From the NCBI GenBank assembly GCA_934875675.1, contig CAKXIK010000007.1, positions 1 to 64,000 on the forward strand: a stretch of 64,000 bases of DNA, given 5' to 3'. How positions within the stretch are numbered: the stretch's first letter is position 1; each line of letters starts with the position of its first letter. The DNA is from an uncultured bacterium. Its GTDB lineage: Bacteria; Bacillota; Clostridia; Oscillospirales; Acutalibacteraceae. The translations under genes were made by a program, and so were the position numbers. Under the pieces are notes generated by a model. The model ran no database searches. It saw nothing but the letters and a program-made list of their open reading frames with translations, and had not been told where the DNA came from. Below, piece by piece: positions 15,374-23,679 of this stretch.

Positions 15374-15464
15374 AAAACAAACAATGTTTTTCAGAAAAAG
15401 CTCATGCAATGGCCTTAAATTTGCAATTTTATTCTCAGAGGTTGTTTCGCAGAAAGGAATGGTC

Positions 15465-16334
15465 ATGATGAAAGAGAAATCCAAAGTTTATTTTTCAAAA
15501 AAAATAACACCCGAAACCGTTGTAAAACTGTATCAGGCGTTGGGTGTGTCCCTGCCGGGACAGGTGGCTGTCAAAGTGCATTCCGGAGAACCAGGAAACC
15601 AAAATTTTATTCATCCGGAATTTTGGAAACCGGTCATTGATCTGGTGAACGGCACCGTCGTGGAGTGCAATACCGCCTACGATGGTGGTCGTAACACAAC
15701 ACATAAGCATTTGGAAACAATGAAACAGCATGGTTGGAGTGAATTCTATACGGTAGATATTCTGGATTCCGAGGGCGAAGTTGCGCTCCCGGTTCACAAC
15801 GGAAAACATTTAAAATCTAACTATGTGGGCAGTCATATGCAAAACTACAATTCTATGCTGGTTCTTTCGCATTTTAAGGGGCACCCCATGGGCGGATTCG
15901 GCGGTGCATTAAAAAACATTTCCATCGGGCTTGCCTCATCAAATGGCAAAGCAGTGATACATGGCGCAGGAGATGCACAAAAATTTTGGGATGCAGACCA
16001 TGATTCTTTTTTGGAGTCTATGGCAGACGCCGATCAGACAATTATTCATTTCTTTGGTGACAAAATAGCATATATTAATGTAATGTGCAATATGTCGGTA
16101 GATTGCGATTGCTGTGCGGTTGCAGCAGACCCCAAAATCGGAGATATTGGAATCTTGGCTTCGCTCAATCCCGTTGCACTCGATCAGGCGTGCGTTGATT
16201 TGGTGTATGCTTCCGATGATCCGGGCAAGGGTGATTTAATTGAAAGAATGGAATCCCGCCATGGAATTCATACGGTGGAAGCCGCCGCAGAGTTGGGTCT
16301 TGGCAGCAGAGAATATGAACTTGTTTTGTGCTGA
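15465..16334 (+). CDS. DUF362 domain protein
   Basis: 289 residues. The DUF362 features are clear: KVYFSKKITPETVVKL at the N-terminus, VAVKVHSGEPGNQNFI, the segment LSHFKGHPMGGFGGALKNISIGLAS and a late Cys cluster VDCDCC followed by DIGILASLNPVALDQACVDLV. Members of this family are often found fused to ferredoxin domains and are thought to act in redox or iron-sulphur chemistry; here there is no ferredoxin part and the function is unknown. AGAAAGGA precedes ATG 15465. Its promoter is MerR-type, which suggests induction by a small-molecule, metal or redox signal. Confidence 0.88.
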   Translation: MMKEKSKVYFSKKITPETVVKLYQALGVSLPGQVAVKVHSGEPGNQNFIHPEFWKPVIDLVNGTVVECNTAYDGGRNTTHKHLETMKQHGWSEFYTVDILDSEGEVALPVHNGKHLKSNYVGSHMQNYNSMLVLSHFKGHPMGGFGGALKNISIGLASSNGKAVIHGAGDAQKFWDADHDSFLESMADADQTIIHFFGDKIAYINVMCNMSVDCDCCAVAADPKIGDIGILASLNPVALDQACVDLVYASDDPGKGDLIERMESRHGIHTVEAAAELGLGSREYELVLC

Positions 16335-16363
16335 AAATTATTATTACAATAAAAATGCGCTAA

Positions 16364-16397
16364 AAAAGAGAGCCGGAGACAATCCGGTTCTCTTTTG
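16364..16397 (+). terminator. Terminator after the DUF362 gene
   Basis: AAAGAGAGCCGGA pairs with TCCGGTTCTCTTT around a 5-base loop; A- and T-runs flank both sides, so it may work for both strands. Confidence 0.82.
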
Positions 16398-16485
16398 CTA
16401 TGAATTAATATTTGCCGGGGTAAATTGGGGTTTCGTTCGTAGTAGGATTAAGCGTATAAAACTTGTCCGATTGTGGGAGGAAAGG

Positions 16486-16953
16486 TTATGCACCAACTTC
16501 CTGACTATAGCCGGTAATTTCTTCGCTGCCGCCATCGCTGCCGGTTACGGTTGCAACAGCGCGCACACGGAACGTTCCGCCGCTCGCAGCCAGCTGACGC
16601 GACATAGAGGCATATTCATCGGTAAAAAGCTGGTTAAAGTTTCCAACTTCGTTCCACCACCAGAGCGTTTTCTTTTCCAGGTACATCCGAATGTAAATGG
16701 TTTTAACACCGGGATATGCATTAAGAGTAACGGTGCAGGTTGCGGTTCCGCCCGAGATGCTTAATGCACACATCATAGAGCTGGTATACGTGTAGTAAGG
16801 GGTAATTTCACCGTCAGTGCCATAGATTGTAATGGAAGAATCTGAATTAGCTGCAGAAGAAGCATTCTCGGCATAAGCCGCCATGGGAAGAGAGACAATG
16901 AGCATCACACAGCAAAGAAGAGCACAAACAACCCGTTTAACCATAATATTCAT
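16486..16953 (-). CDS. Small secreted protein, unknown
   Basis: 155 residues with a typical signal peptide: basic MNIMVKR start, a hydrophobic core of about 17 residues and AAYA-E as the likely cleavage site. The mature part is a Ser/Thr-rich beta-strand protein with a single conserved-looking WWWNEVGNF patch and an exposed C-terminus. A strong AAAGGAGGA precedes the ATG. No family is recognised with confidence; it looks like a small extracellular beta-sandwich. Its own upstream region on the minus strand has TTGACG but no clear -10 box. Confidence 0.75.
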   Translation of the reverse strand: MNIMVKRVVCALLCCVMLIVSLPMAAYAENASSAANSDSSITIYGTDGEITPYYTYTSSMMCALSISGGTATCTVTLNAYPGVKTIYIRMYLEKKTLWWWNEVGNFNQLFTDEYASMSRQLAASGGTFRVRAVATVTGSDGGSEEITGYSQEVGA

Positions 16954-17047
16954 CCTCCTTTATTTTGCGATGTGCATAAAAAACACATCACTAAATAAAA
17001 CGATTTTCATCGTCAATTTGTGACATGTTTTTAGGAGGTATAAATTT

Positions 17048-17725
17048 TTATTTTAATGGAATAGATTCAGCAATAGCAATTAAATTTTCTTCAGAAATGT
17101 TACCGCAAACCATATAGGTATAGGTACTGGTTTTCCATAGTAAGTATTGCTGATTCGTTGTCTTCACATAGGCTGCGGAATACCCCTGAATCAATAATGA
17201 TGTCATTACAGAACTTTCTGTGTCAATAAAATACTGATCATTATCGACGATAGATTGAGTAAGAGTGACCCATTTATTTGTTATATTAGTATACTTTGTG
17301 TAATGGTCATAACTTGTGGTACTTTCTGTATGCAAAGTAAAGCCTTCTGGTAAAAACGTAGGGTAACAAGGCTCAATATCTATTTGTGAGGTTGAGTGAG
17401 AAAAAAACAGAGAAGAAAACTTTTCGTAAACCGTAATCAAAAAGTTTGGGTCCGCTGCCGCTTTTACCCCAAAGGCAGTTCCGCAAAGCAACAAAAATGC
17501 AAGTGCAAAGCTGGCAACACAGCGGCCAATGGATTGATACCCGAAGAAAAAATTCCGCACAGAATGCTTTTGTGTTGAGATCATCTTTTCCATTTTCTTT
17601 TCAAAAGCAGGAGAAAAGGTAACTTCATCCAACTGGGAATCGTCGGGAAGTTCAGAAAGCCGTTCTTGCTCCGAAAGCGTTAAAGCCTTTTTCAAAATCC
17701 GGTCTTCTTCTGAGGAATGATACAT
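17048..17725 (-). CDS. Membrane protein of anti-sigma-like layout (DUF4367-like C-terminus)
   Basis: 225 residues: an N-terminal cytoplasmic part with acidic helices and the segment FSPAFEKKMEKMI, one membrane span (about residues 68-88) and an extracellular C-terminal domain with YPTFLPEGFTLH, then YTKYTN..WVTLTQ and a final NISEENLIAIAESI. This layout matches DUF4367 proteins, many of which act as anti-sigma factors or cell-envelope sensors. No sigma-factor gene is next to it. ATG 17725 follows AGGTGATG; the frame upstream is an unlikely extension. Confidence 0.7.
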   Translation of the reverse strand: MYHSSEEDRILKKALTLSEQERLSELPDDSQLDEVTFSPAFEKKMEKMISTQKHSVRNFFFGYQSIGRCVASFALAFLLLCGTAFGVKAAADPNFLITVYEKFSSLFFSHSTSQIDIEPCYPTFLPEGFTLHTESTTSYDHYTKYTNITNKWVTLTQSIVDNDQYFIDTESSVMTSLLIQGYSAAYVKTTNQQYLLWKTSTYTYMVCGNISEENLIAIAESIPLK

Positions 17726-17802
17726 TTTCTCATCACCTGTCTTACAAGATCGGTGCTTTTGAATAACCAAAAAGCACAAATTTTTCCTCAATTGATAAAA
17801 GG

Positions 17803-17841
17803 AAACCACTCTTTAAATATAACGATTCAAAGAGTGGTTTT
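17803..17841 (-). terminator. Inverted repeat between nucleosidase and the membrane protein gene
   Basis: AAACCACTCTTT and its complement AAAGAGTGGTTT form a perfect 12-bp stem with a 14-base loop. On the minus strand it is followed by a short T-rich stretch, so it may end the nucleosidase transcript; an operator is the alternative. Confidence 0.55.
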
Positions 17842-17897
17842 GTGACAAGATTTGGATTAAATTCCGAAAAAAATATAAATTAACTTTTCACGGATAA

Positions 17898-18578
17898 TTA
17901 AAGAATTTCTTGAATCAGGCGGTCGGTAATTTCCAGACAAAGCTCGGCAGACTGGCTGACTTGATTTCGGAATTCATCGGCTCCTCCGGTTACAGCGTCG
18001 GAAACCGTCTTAATAAACAGGCAGGGAACCATACTCCGGTTGCAGGTGAGCGCAATTGCCGCGGATTCCATTTCGCAGATATCAGCACCAAATGCGGTGT
18101 GCAGTTGATGCTTTTGCTCTTGGCCGTCCAAAAACTTATCCCCAGAAGCGCAGGTTACTTTTTTGAGAGAGGGGCAAATCCGGAGCGCTTTTTCTACCAA
18201 CTCCGGTGTTGCGGGAATATAAATGCTTGGATAATTCAGATATCGTCCCACCTCACAATGATCGAGTGCAGAGGTGTCAAAATCATAGTGCACGATGCGG
18301 TCAATAATACAGGTTTTTGCAAGGCTCATTTCCGGGGTCAGCCCACCGACCACGCCAAAGTTCACCACAAGCTCCACCGCAAACTGAGAGATTAAAAACT
18401 GCGTTCCAGCGGCAGCGGCAATCTCCCCTGCCCCACAGTCCAGCACAAGCAGAGTGTATTTTTCTGTTTGATATTTTTTTACACGATAGCCGGGAAATGA
18501 AAGCTCTTCCAGTTGACTGCCGTATTTATTCAGAATTGCCTGAATTTCTACTGCAACTACCATTCCAATATTCTTCAT
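17898..18578 (-). CDS. mtnN: 5'-methylthioadenosine/S-adenosylhomocysteine nucleosidase
   Basis: 226 residues of the PNP_UDP_1 fold. It hydrolyses MTA or SAH to adenine plus the thioribose part. Visible motifs: the N-terminal Glu in VVAVEIQAIL, GAGEIAAAAGTQFLI, NFGVVGGL, the ribose-binding CEMESAAIA and the catalytic Asp in KTVSDAVTGG. The length fits. Other nucleoside phosphorylases share the fold, so substrate is slightly uncertain. It is a single gene, read towards the membrane protein gene downstream. Confidence 0.82.
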   Translation of the reverse strand: MKNIGMVVAVEIQAILNKYGSQLEELSFPGYRVKKYQTEKYTLLVLDCGAGEIAAAAGTQFLISQFAVELVVNFGVVGGLTPEMSLAKTCIIDRIVHYDFDTSALDHCEVGRYLNYPSIYIPATPELVEKALRICPSLKKVTCASGDKFLDGQEQKHQLHTAFGADICEMESAAIALTCNRSMVPCLFIKTVSDAVTGGADEFRNQVSQSAELCLEITDRLIQEIL

Positions 18579-18884
18579 TCTTAAACGTCCTTTCCGGTTT
18601 TGAAGTTCCTGTGTGAATCTTTCTGCTGATAATCATAGCATAGCGACTTTAAATCTGCAACCAAAACGAACCAATCATCAATCTGAAGATAAAAATGAAC
18701 ATTCTAAATTAATAAAAAAGAGAACCGGTTGCGCGTTTTTTGCGTTTTTGGTATTTTGTATCTGCATAATTCTACATATATATATAAGGAAAGAAAAGCG
18801 GATTAATTCGTCAGATCAAGACGAAAATTTGCATTCTCCGGTTCGCTGATTTGAATCTTATTTATCTGAAGGAGTGTGAGTGGC
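18579..18884. other. Intergenic region between divergent genes
   Basis: A 306-base divergent interval between the nucleosidase and the LysM-GH18 gene. It is AT-rich. It holds TATATATAAGGAAAGAAA at 18779-18796, which is repeated exactly upstream of the MATE gene. A 78-codon open frame from 18613 has no ribosome binding site and no recognisable composition. No other structure was seen. Confidence 0.5.
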
Positions 18885-20162
18885 GTGACCATTGTTGTGG
18901 TACAAAACGGAGATACCGCGTGGACCATTGCACGGCAATATGGGGTTTCCCTGCAAAGATTAATTTCAGACAACGGGCTGGAGAGACCGGGTCAGCTGGC
19001 ACCGGGGCAGGCGCTCTTAATTTTAAAACCGGCAGAAACCTATACGGTTCGTGTCGGAGATACTCTTTTTTTCATTGCACGTCAATTTGGCACCACGCCG
19101 ATTGCCTTGATGCGGAACAACCCATGGCTGACCGCACAACCAGAACTTTTGCCGGGAAGAGAACTTACCATCCGGTTCGAGGATCAACCGCAGAGACCGG
19201 CACGCATTAACGGATACGCTTATCCTTATATTTCACAGGCGTTGCTGCGCAGAGAGCTTCCCTTTTTAAGCTCCCTTACCATCTTTGGATATGGTTTTAC
19301 GGATTCGGGGGCGCTGATTCCACCAGACGACGAACCTCTGATTGAACAGGCAAAAAAATTTAATGTGGCACCGGTTCTGCTGCTTTCCTCTATTACCGAG
19401 ACAGGCAACTTTAGTTCAGAGCGTGCCAGCCGTCTTTTTGAAGAACCTGCTCTGCAGGCAACCGTGCTCCGCGAACTGACAGAGGTAATGCATCAAAAAG
19501 GGTATCGCGGACTCGATATTGATTTTGAGTATGTTCGGCCGGAGGATGCGGAAGCTTTTTTGGCGTTTATTCAGAATGCCGCCAAAATCATGCATGAAAA
19601 CGGGTTCTTTGTCCATGTGGATCTGGCACCCAAAACGGCTGCCGGACAAAAAGGGCTGCTTTATGAGGCACATGATTATGCGGCAATCGGTGCAGCAGCC
19701 GATACCGTTTTGCTTATGACATATGAATGGGGCTATACCTATGGTCCTCCAATGGCAATTGCACCGCTGAATCAGGTTGCACGCGTGGTAGACTATGCCA
19801 AAACAGCAATACCAGTGGAAAAAATATTGCTCGGTGTTCCGAATTATGCCTATGATTGGACACTTCCATTTGAAAAAGGGTTGAGTCGTGCCGTCACAAT
19901 CGGAAATCAATATGCAGTGGTGGTTGCTGGGCGCTATGCATCCCAGATTCAATATGATTCCATTGCACAATCCCCGTTTTTTTATTACCGTGCTGCGGTT
20001 AACGATCATGTGGTGTGGTTTGAGGATGTGCGAAGCATCCGGGCAAAAATGAATCTGGCCACAGAAAATGGATTGCTTGGACTGGGTTATTGGAATTTAA
20101 TGCGCCCGTTTGCACAAAATTGGTCGCTTTTAAATGTTACCTTTACACCGCAGCGGAATTAG
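18885..20162 (+). CDS. LysM-GH18 spore cortex/germination-type glycosidase (SleL/YaaH-like)
   Basis: 425 residues. Two LysM modules (about 2-46 and 50-95; GDTAWTIARQYGV and GDTLFFIARQFGT) are followed by a GH18 barrel with the catalytic motif GLDIDFEYV. This order is that of SleL/YaaH, N-acetylglucosaminidases that act on spore cortex peptidoglycan. There is no signal peptide, as in that family. GTG 18885 is chosen because AAGGAG lies 10 bases upstream; GTG 18876 would be too close. The presence of the gene argues that the organism makes spores, though not proof. Confidence 0.85.
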   Translation: MTIVVVQNGDTAWTIARQYGVSLQRLISDNGLERPGQLAPGQALLILKPAETYTVRVGDTLFFIARQFGTTPIALMRNNPWLTAQPELLPGRELTIRFEDQPQRPARINGYAYPYISQALLRRELPFLSSLTIFGYGFTDSGALIPPDDEPLIEQAKKFNVAPVLLLSSITETGNFSSERASRLFEEPALQATVLRELTEVMHQKGYRGLDIDFEYVRPEDAEAFLAFIQNAAKIMHENGFFVHVDLAPKTAAGQKGLLYEAHDYAAIGAAADTVLLMTYEWGYTYGPPMAIAPLNQVARVVDYAKTAIPVEKILLGVPNYAYDWTLPFEKGLSRAVTIGNQYAVVVAGRYASQIQYDSIAQSPFFYYRAAVNDHVVWFEDVRSIRAKMNLATENGLLGLGYWNLMRPFAQNWSLLNVTFTPQRN

Positions 20163-20163
20163 C

Positions 20164-20175
20164 GGGGGGGGGGGG
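20164..20175 (+). repeat. Run of 12 guanines
   Basis: Twelve consecutive G immediately after the stop codon of the LysM-GH18 gene, in a region otherwise AT-rich. It lies outside any gene and about 22 bases upstream of the MATE promoter. Confidence 0.9.
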
Positions 20176-20197
20176 TAACCAAAAAACAAATTGTTGA

Positions 20198-20226
20198 TTG
20201 ACTTATTCTCCGCTTTTGCTTACAAT
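20198..20226 (+). promoter_or_regulatory. Sigma-A promoter of the MATE gene
   Basis: TTGACT and TACAAT with a 17-base spacer. The 117-base leader downstream holds TATATATAAGGAAAGAAA (20238-20255) and the perfect hairpin CCGCAGA-AAAA-TCTGCGG (20302-20319). Confidence 0.8.
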
Positions 20227-20343
20227 AAAATCCTACCTATATATAAGGAAAGAAAGTTGTATCTTTAAGGTTTGCAAAACGACAACTTCGGCACGCGAAA
20301 ACCGCAGAAAAATCTGCGGTGCAATGGAAAGGAAACAGCCAAA

Positions 20344-21708
20344 ATGAAGAACAAAACAACCGTTCAGGATTTGACCCAGGGAAAACCGATGAAGCTTTTG
20401 CTTGGTTTTGCCGTTCCGCTTGTGTTCGGACTGCTGTTTCAGCAATTTTATAACCTTGCCGATACGGTGATTGTTGGCCAAACGCTTGGTACGGATGCTT
20501 TGGCGGCAGTTGGCTCCACCGGTTCCATTAATTTTTTAATTATCGGCTTTTGCATTGGGCTGTGCACCGGGTTTTCCATTCCCGTTGCACAGCAGTTTGG
20601 TGCAGGAGATGAAAAAGCACTGAGAAGATTTGCGGCAAACGGAATTTGGCTTTCGGCGGTGTTTGCAGTGGGAATCACCGTTCTGGTTTTGCTGCTGTGC
20701 CGTCCGATTCTGCAAATAATGCGCACACCGGACAACATTTTTGAAGATTCTTTTTCTTATATCTTTGTTATTTTTCTTGGAATTCCGGCAACCTTTCTTT
20801 ACAATCTTCTTGCAAGCTTCATCCGTTCTTTGGGAGACAGCAAAACACCAGTTTTTATTCTTACCGGTGCGGCACTGCTTAACATTGTGCTGGATTTGCT
20901 GTTTATTCTGGTTTTGCACTGGGGAGTTGCCGGTGCAGCGCTGGCCACGGTGATTTCACAGGTGATCGCGGGACTTGCCTGCCTTTGGTTTGTTGTGGCA
21001 AAAGTTCCACTGCTGCATATGAAAAAAGAGGAGTGGAAGCTGGACAAGCCCACTCTGCGTATTCTGTGTGCCATGGGTTTGCCAATGGGGCTGCAATATT
21101 CCATTACAGCGATCGGCAGTGTGGTGCTGCAAACATCCGTCAATGCGCTCGGTTCACTTGCAGTGGCAGCAGTTTCCACCGCGAATAAAATCGGCAGCTT
21201 TTTTACCTGCATTTACGATGCGCTCGGTTCCACCATGGCAACTTACGGAGGTCAGAATGTGGGTGCACGCAAGCTGGATCGGGTGGAACGCGGATTAAAG
21301 GATTGTATTTTGCTGGGAGCGGTTTATTCGGTGTTTGCTCTGGCAATCATCTTATCGGTGGGAAAATATTTGCCGCAGATGTTTGTTGCCAATGCGGATC
21401 CCGTGCTTTATGATATGGCATTTCAGGTGTTGCTGTATAATGCATTCTTTTACTTTCCGCTTGCGCTGGTCAATATTATTCGTTTTATGGTGCAGGGTCT
21501 TGGGTTCAGCAAGCTGGCAGTACTGGCGGGTGTTTGCGAAATGGCTGCACGCGCAATTGCAGGGTTTGTGCTGGTTCCGATGTTTGGCTTTACCGCAGTT
21601 GGCTTTGCCAGCCCGCTTGCATGGGTTGCTGCCGATGTATTCTTAATTTATGCCTATCGTCGGGTTATGGGACAGCTCCGGATTACCATGGCGGAGACGC
21701 TATCCTGA
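20344..21708 (+). CDS. MATE-family efflux transporter
   Basis: 454 residues with about 12 membrane helices in two similar halves. Family features are QFYNLADTVIVGQTLG at helix 1, AVGSTGSINF, and the second-half counterpart TSVNALGSLAVAAVSTANKIGSF. MATE proteins export cationic or aromatic drugs and metabolites with Na+ or H+; the substrate cannot be predicted. AAAGGAAA precedes ATG 20344. A hairpin and a long leader could indicate leader-based control; no riboswitch consensus was recognised in it. Confidence 0.88.
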   Translation: MKNKTTVQDLTQGKPMKLLLGFAVPLVFGLLFQQFYNLADTVIVGQTLGTDALAAVGSTGSINFLIIGFCIGLCTGFSIPVAQQFGAGDEKALRRFAANGIWLSAVFAVGITVLVLLLCRPILQIMRTPDNIFEDSFSYIFVIFLGIPATFLYNLLASFIRSLGDSKTPVFILTGAALLNIVLDLLFILVLHWGVAGAALATVISQVIAGLACLWFVVAKVPLLHMKKEEWKLDKPTLRILCAMGLPMGLQYSITAIGSVVLQTSVNALGSLAVAAVSTANKIGSFFTCIYDALGSTMATYGGQNVGARKLDRVERGLKDCILLGAVYSVFALAIILSVGKYLPQMFVANADPVLYDMAFQVLLYNAFFYFPLALVNIIRFMVQGLGFSKLAVLAGVCEMAARAIAGFVLVPMFGFTAVGFASPLAWVAADVFLIYAYRRVMGQLRITMAETLS

Positions 21709-21825
21709 GACCGCAATTTTTTCTGCAAAAAATAAAAGAGTAAATTCCCTTGTGGACATGCCTGCGCATGATATATAATGAAGCTATTCAATTTGAAAAC
21801 AGGATTGAAAGGAATGGTTTAAATT

Positions 21826-22611
21826 ATGGCGCTGATGCATGTAGATTTCTTTTCCAATGTATTGGGGATGTCTGTGCAGATGGATGTAATTTTGCCGCAG
21901 GAAACCGTAGGTCAGATCGGAATGAAGGGAACCGCAGCAAAAAGCTTTCCCACGCTGTACCTTCTGCACGGTAAAAGCGATGACCATACCATCTGGCAGA
22001 GAAGAACCTCTATTGAACGTTATGTCAGCGATATGAATCTGGCAGTGGTAATGCCATCCACACACCTTGGCTGGTACACGGATATGGAATACGGAAACTG
22101 TTACTGGACATACCTTACACAGGAGCTGCCGCAGACCTGCCGCTCGTTTTTTCGCGGAATGTCGGAAAAGCGGGAGGATACCTTTGTGGCAGGGCTTTCC
22201 ATGGGTGGCTATGGTGCATTTAAGGCAGCGCTCAGTGCGCCGCAGACATTTTGTGCAGGGGCAAGCCTTTCCGGCGCGTTGGATGTGGCTGAATCCGTAC
22301 ATGAGACGGTTATTGGTGAGCCAAAATATTGGTATTCCGTGTTCGGCGATCCCGACAAGGTAAAAAACAGCCCGAATGATTTGTTCTGGCTGGCGGAGCA
22401 GTGCAAACAAGGCGGAAACATGCCGCAGCTTTATCAATGGTGCGGAACGGAGGACTTTCTTTATTCGCAGAATATTCGCATGCGCGATCATCTGCGCGGA
22501 CTTGGTTATGATTTGACGTATGAAGAATCCGAGGGTGACCATAACTGGGAGTGCTGGGATCGAAAAATTCAGTCAGTGCTTCAGTGGTGGAAGCAATTGC
22601 GGGGAGAATAA
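21826..22611 (+). CDS. Esterase of the FrmB/EstA type (alpha/beta hydrolase)
   Basis: 261 residues. The esterase fold shows LLHGKSDDHTIWQR, the nucleophile elbow GLSMGGYGAF with its Ser, the acid in WCGTEDFLY and the His in EGDHNWECWD. These are the features of the putative esterase family containing S-formylglutathione hydrolase and tributyrin esterase. No signal peptide, so cytoplasmic. The substrate is unknown. GAAAGGA precedes the ATG, and a TATATAATG box lies 50 bases upstream. Confidence 0.85.
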   Translation: MALMHVDFFSNVLGMSVQMDVILPQETVGQIGMKGTAAKSFPTLYLLHGKSDDHTIWQRRTSIERYVSDMNLAVVMPSTHLGWYTDMEYGNCYWTYLTQELPQTCRSFFRGMSEKREDTFVAGLSMGGYGAFKAALSAPQTFCAGASLSGALDVAESVHETVIGEPKYWYSVFGDPDKVKNSPNDLFWLAEQCKQGGNMPQLYQWCGTEDFLYSQNIRMRDHLRGLGYDLTYEESEGDHNWECWDRKIQSVLQWWKQLRGE

Positions 22612-22643
22612 GGAAATTCGTGTCCTAAGAAAGGTTTATGATC

Positions 22644-23060
22644 ATGAGAAAAAAGAAGATTGCGTTAGTTTCTGTGTTGGCGGCCATCATGCTGGTTTTT
22701 GGCGGATGCTTTGTCAATGTTGATCTTGCAGATTCGTTTGACGAAAGTGCGGTAATTGAGAAAGGCAAAGAATTTGTAACGATGCTTAATGAGGATGATT
22801 ATGAAGCATGTGCGGAATGGTTCAGTGATACCATGAAGGAAGAAGCGGATGCTGAGGATTTGCACAAAATTGTGCAAGACAAAATCGGCGATCCCGGCGC
22901 ATTTGAATCCTTCACGGATATTTCAGCTTCGGGTACCTCGCAGGACGGAAAGGACTACGCAATCTGTGTGGTCTTGGCAAAGTACGAAAATAAGGAAAAA
23001 GTACAATATAATGTAACGTTTGACACAGATATGAAGATTGCAGGGTTTTACTGTAAATAA
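22644..23060 (+). CDS. Lipoprotein with DUF3887-like domain
   Basis: 138 residues. The N-terminus (RKKKIALV, hydrophobic core, then MLVFGGC) is a lipoprotein signal with Cys as the likely lipidated residue. The mature part (FVTMLNEDDYEACAEWFSDTMK, then DKIGDPGAF) resembles the small DUF3887 fold found in Gram-positive lipoproteins. ATG 22644 is nine bases from AGAAAGG, better than ATG 22638. Followed by a clear terminator. Function unknown; its neighbour is an unrelated esterase. Confidence 0.75.
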   Translation: MRKKKIALVSVLAAIMLVFGGCFVNVDLADSFDESAVIEKGKEFVTMLNEDDYEACAEWFSDTMKEEADAEDLHKIVQDKIGDPGAFESFTDISASGTSQDGKDYAICVVLAKYENKEKVQYNVTFDTDMKIAGFYCK

Positions 23061-23066
23061 ACCATG

Positions 23067-23101
23067 AAAAACGACCACCCAGTTAGGGTGGTCGTTTTTT
23101 G
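23067..23101 (+). terminator. Terminator after the lipoprotein gene
   Basis: AAAACGACCACCC pairs with GGGTGGTCGTTTT around AGTTA, followed by T's. Confidence 0.9.
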
Positions 23102-23568
23102 TACAATTAACAGGATATATAATTTGATTGTCCGCAATATTACTCAAATTTACTGAATCATATTTTTGTGAAATGCTTTTGGCTCTGAACTGTTTTTTTA
23201 ATCATAAACCGGCTTTTAACCGCTGATTCACACCAATTAAGATGAATATTTGCTGAATTTATGCAGGGGTGTTATAATTGCCAAAAAACGCAGTCCTCTG
23301 CGGTAAAATCATACTCAAGGGAAAAACTGGAATCTAAAATATGGCAAAAAGTTAGTTTTATTGTATAATTATTCATCATAATACAAAGGTTACATTCTTG
23401 TAACCTTTTACTTTCTAACAAAATAACCAAATAGCGCAGGGGAATAAATGGAAAATACGCGAAAATCATCGCGAAATTTGCCTAAAAAACGGCTGTTTGA
23501 GGCAGCCTTTGCGTTACATTATTTCGTATGTTTTGTGCAAATTTACAAAAGCCTGATTAAATTTCTTC
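23102..23568. other. Non-coding AT-rich stretch
   Basis: About 470 bases with no gene I can support. Two short open frames (65 codons on minus at 23272-23469, 71 codons on plus at 23448-23663) have no ribosome binding site and an unlikely composition. The minus frame contains LTFCHILDSSFSLEYDFTAED, which looks protein-like and might be a remnant. Nothing else was seen. Confidence 0.45.
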
Positions 23569-23597
23569 TTGACACCGAAAAAGAAAATGAATATAAT
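23569..23597 (+). promoter_or_regulatory. Consensus sigma-A promoter of the 3D-domain gene
   Basis: TTGACA, 17 bases, TATAAT: a perfect match, 83 bases upstream of the start codon. Confidence 0.88.
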
Positions 23598-23679
23598 GAC
23601 CTCATCACAAGAATAATATTCATACCGAACGAGTACTCACGATTCGTTCCAAAAAAATTGTGATGTTAAGGAGTTTATT

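Noticed and set aside
18613..18849. A 78-codon open frame between divergent genes
   Set aside because: No ribosome binding site, no homology pattern, and it overlaps the upstream region of the LysM-GH18 gene.
20302..20319. The CCGCAGA-AAAA-TCTGCGG hairpin as a terminator before the MATE gene
   Set aside because: No T-run follows; it lies within the leader, so an attenuator or no function is more likely.
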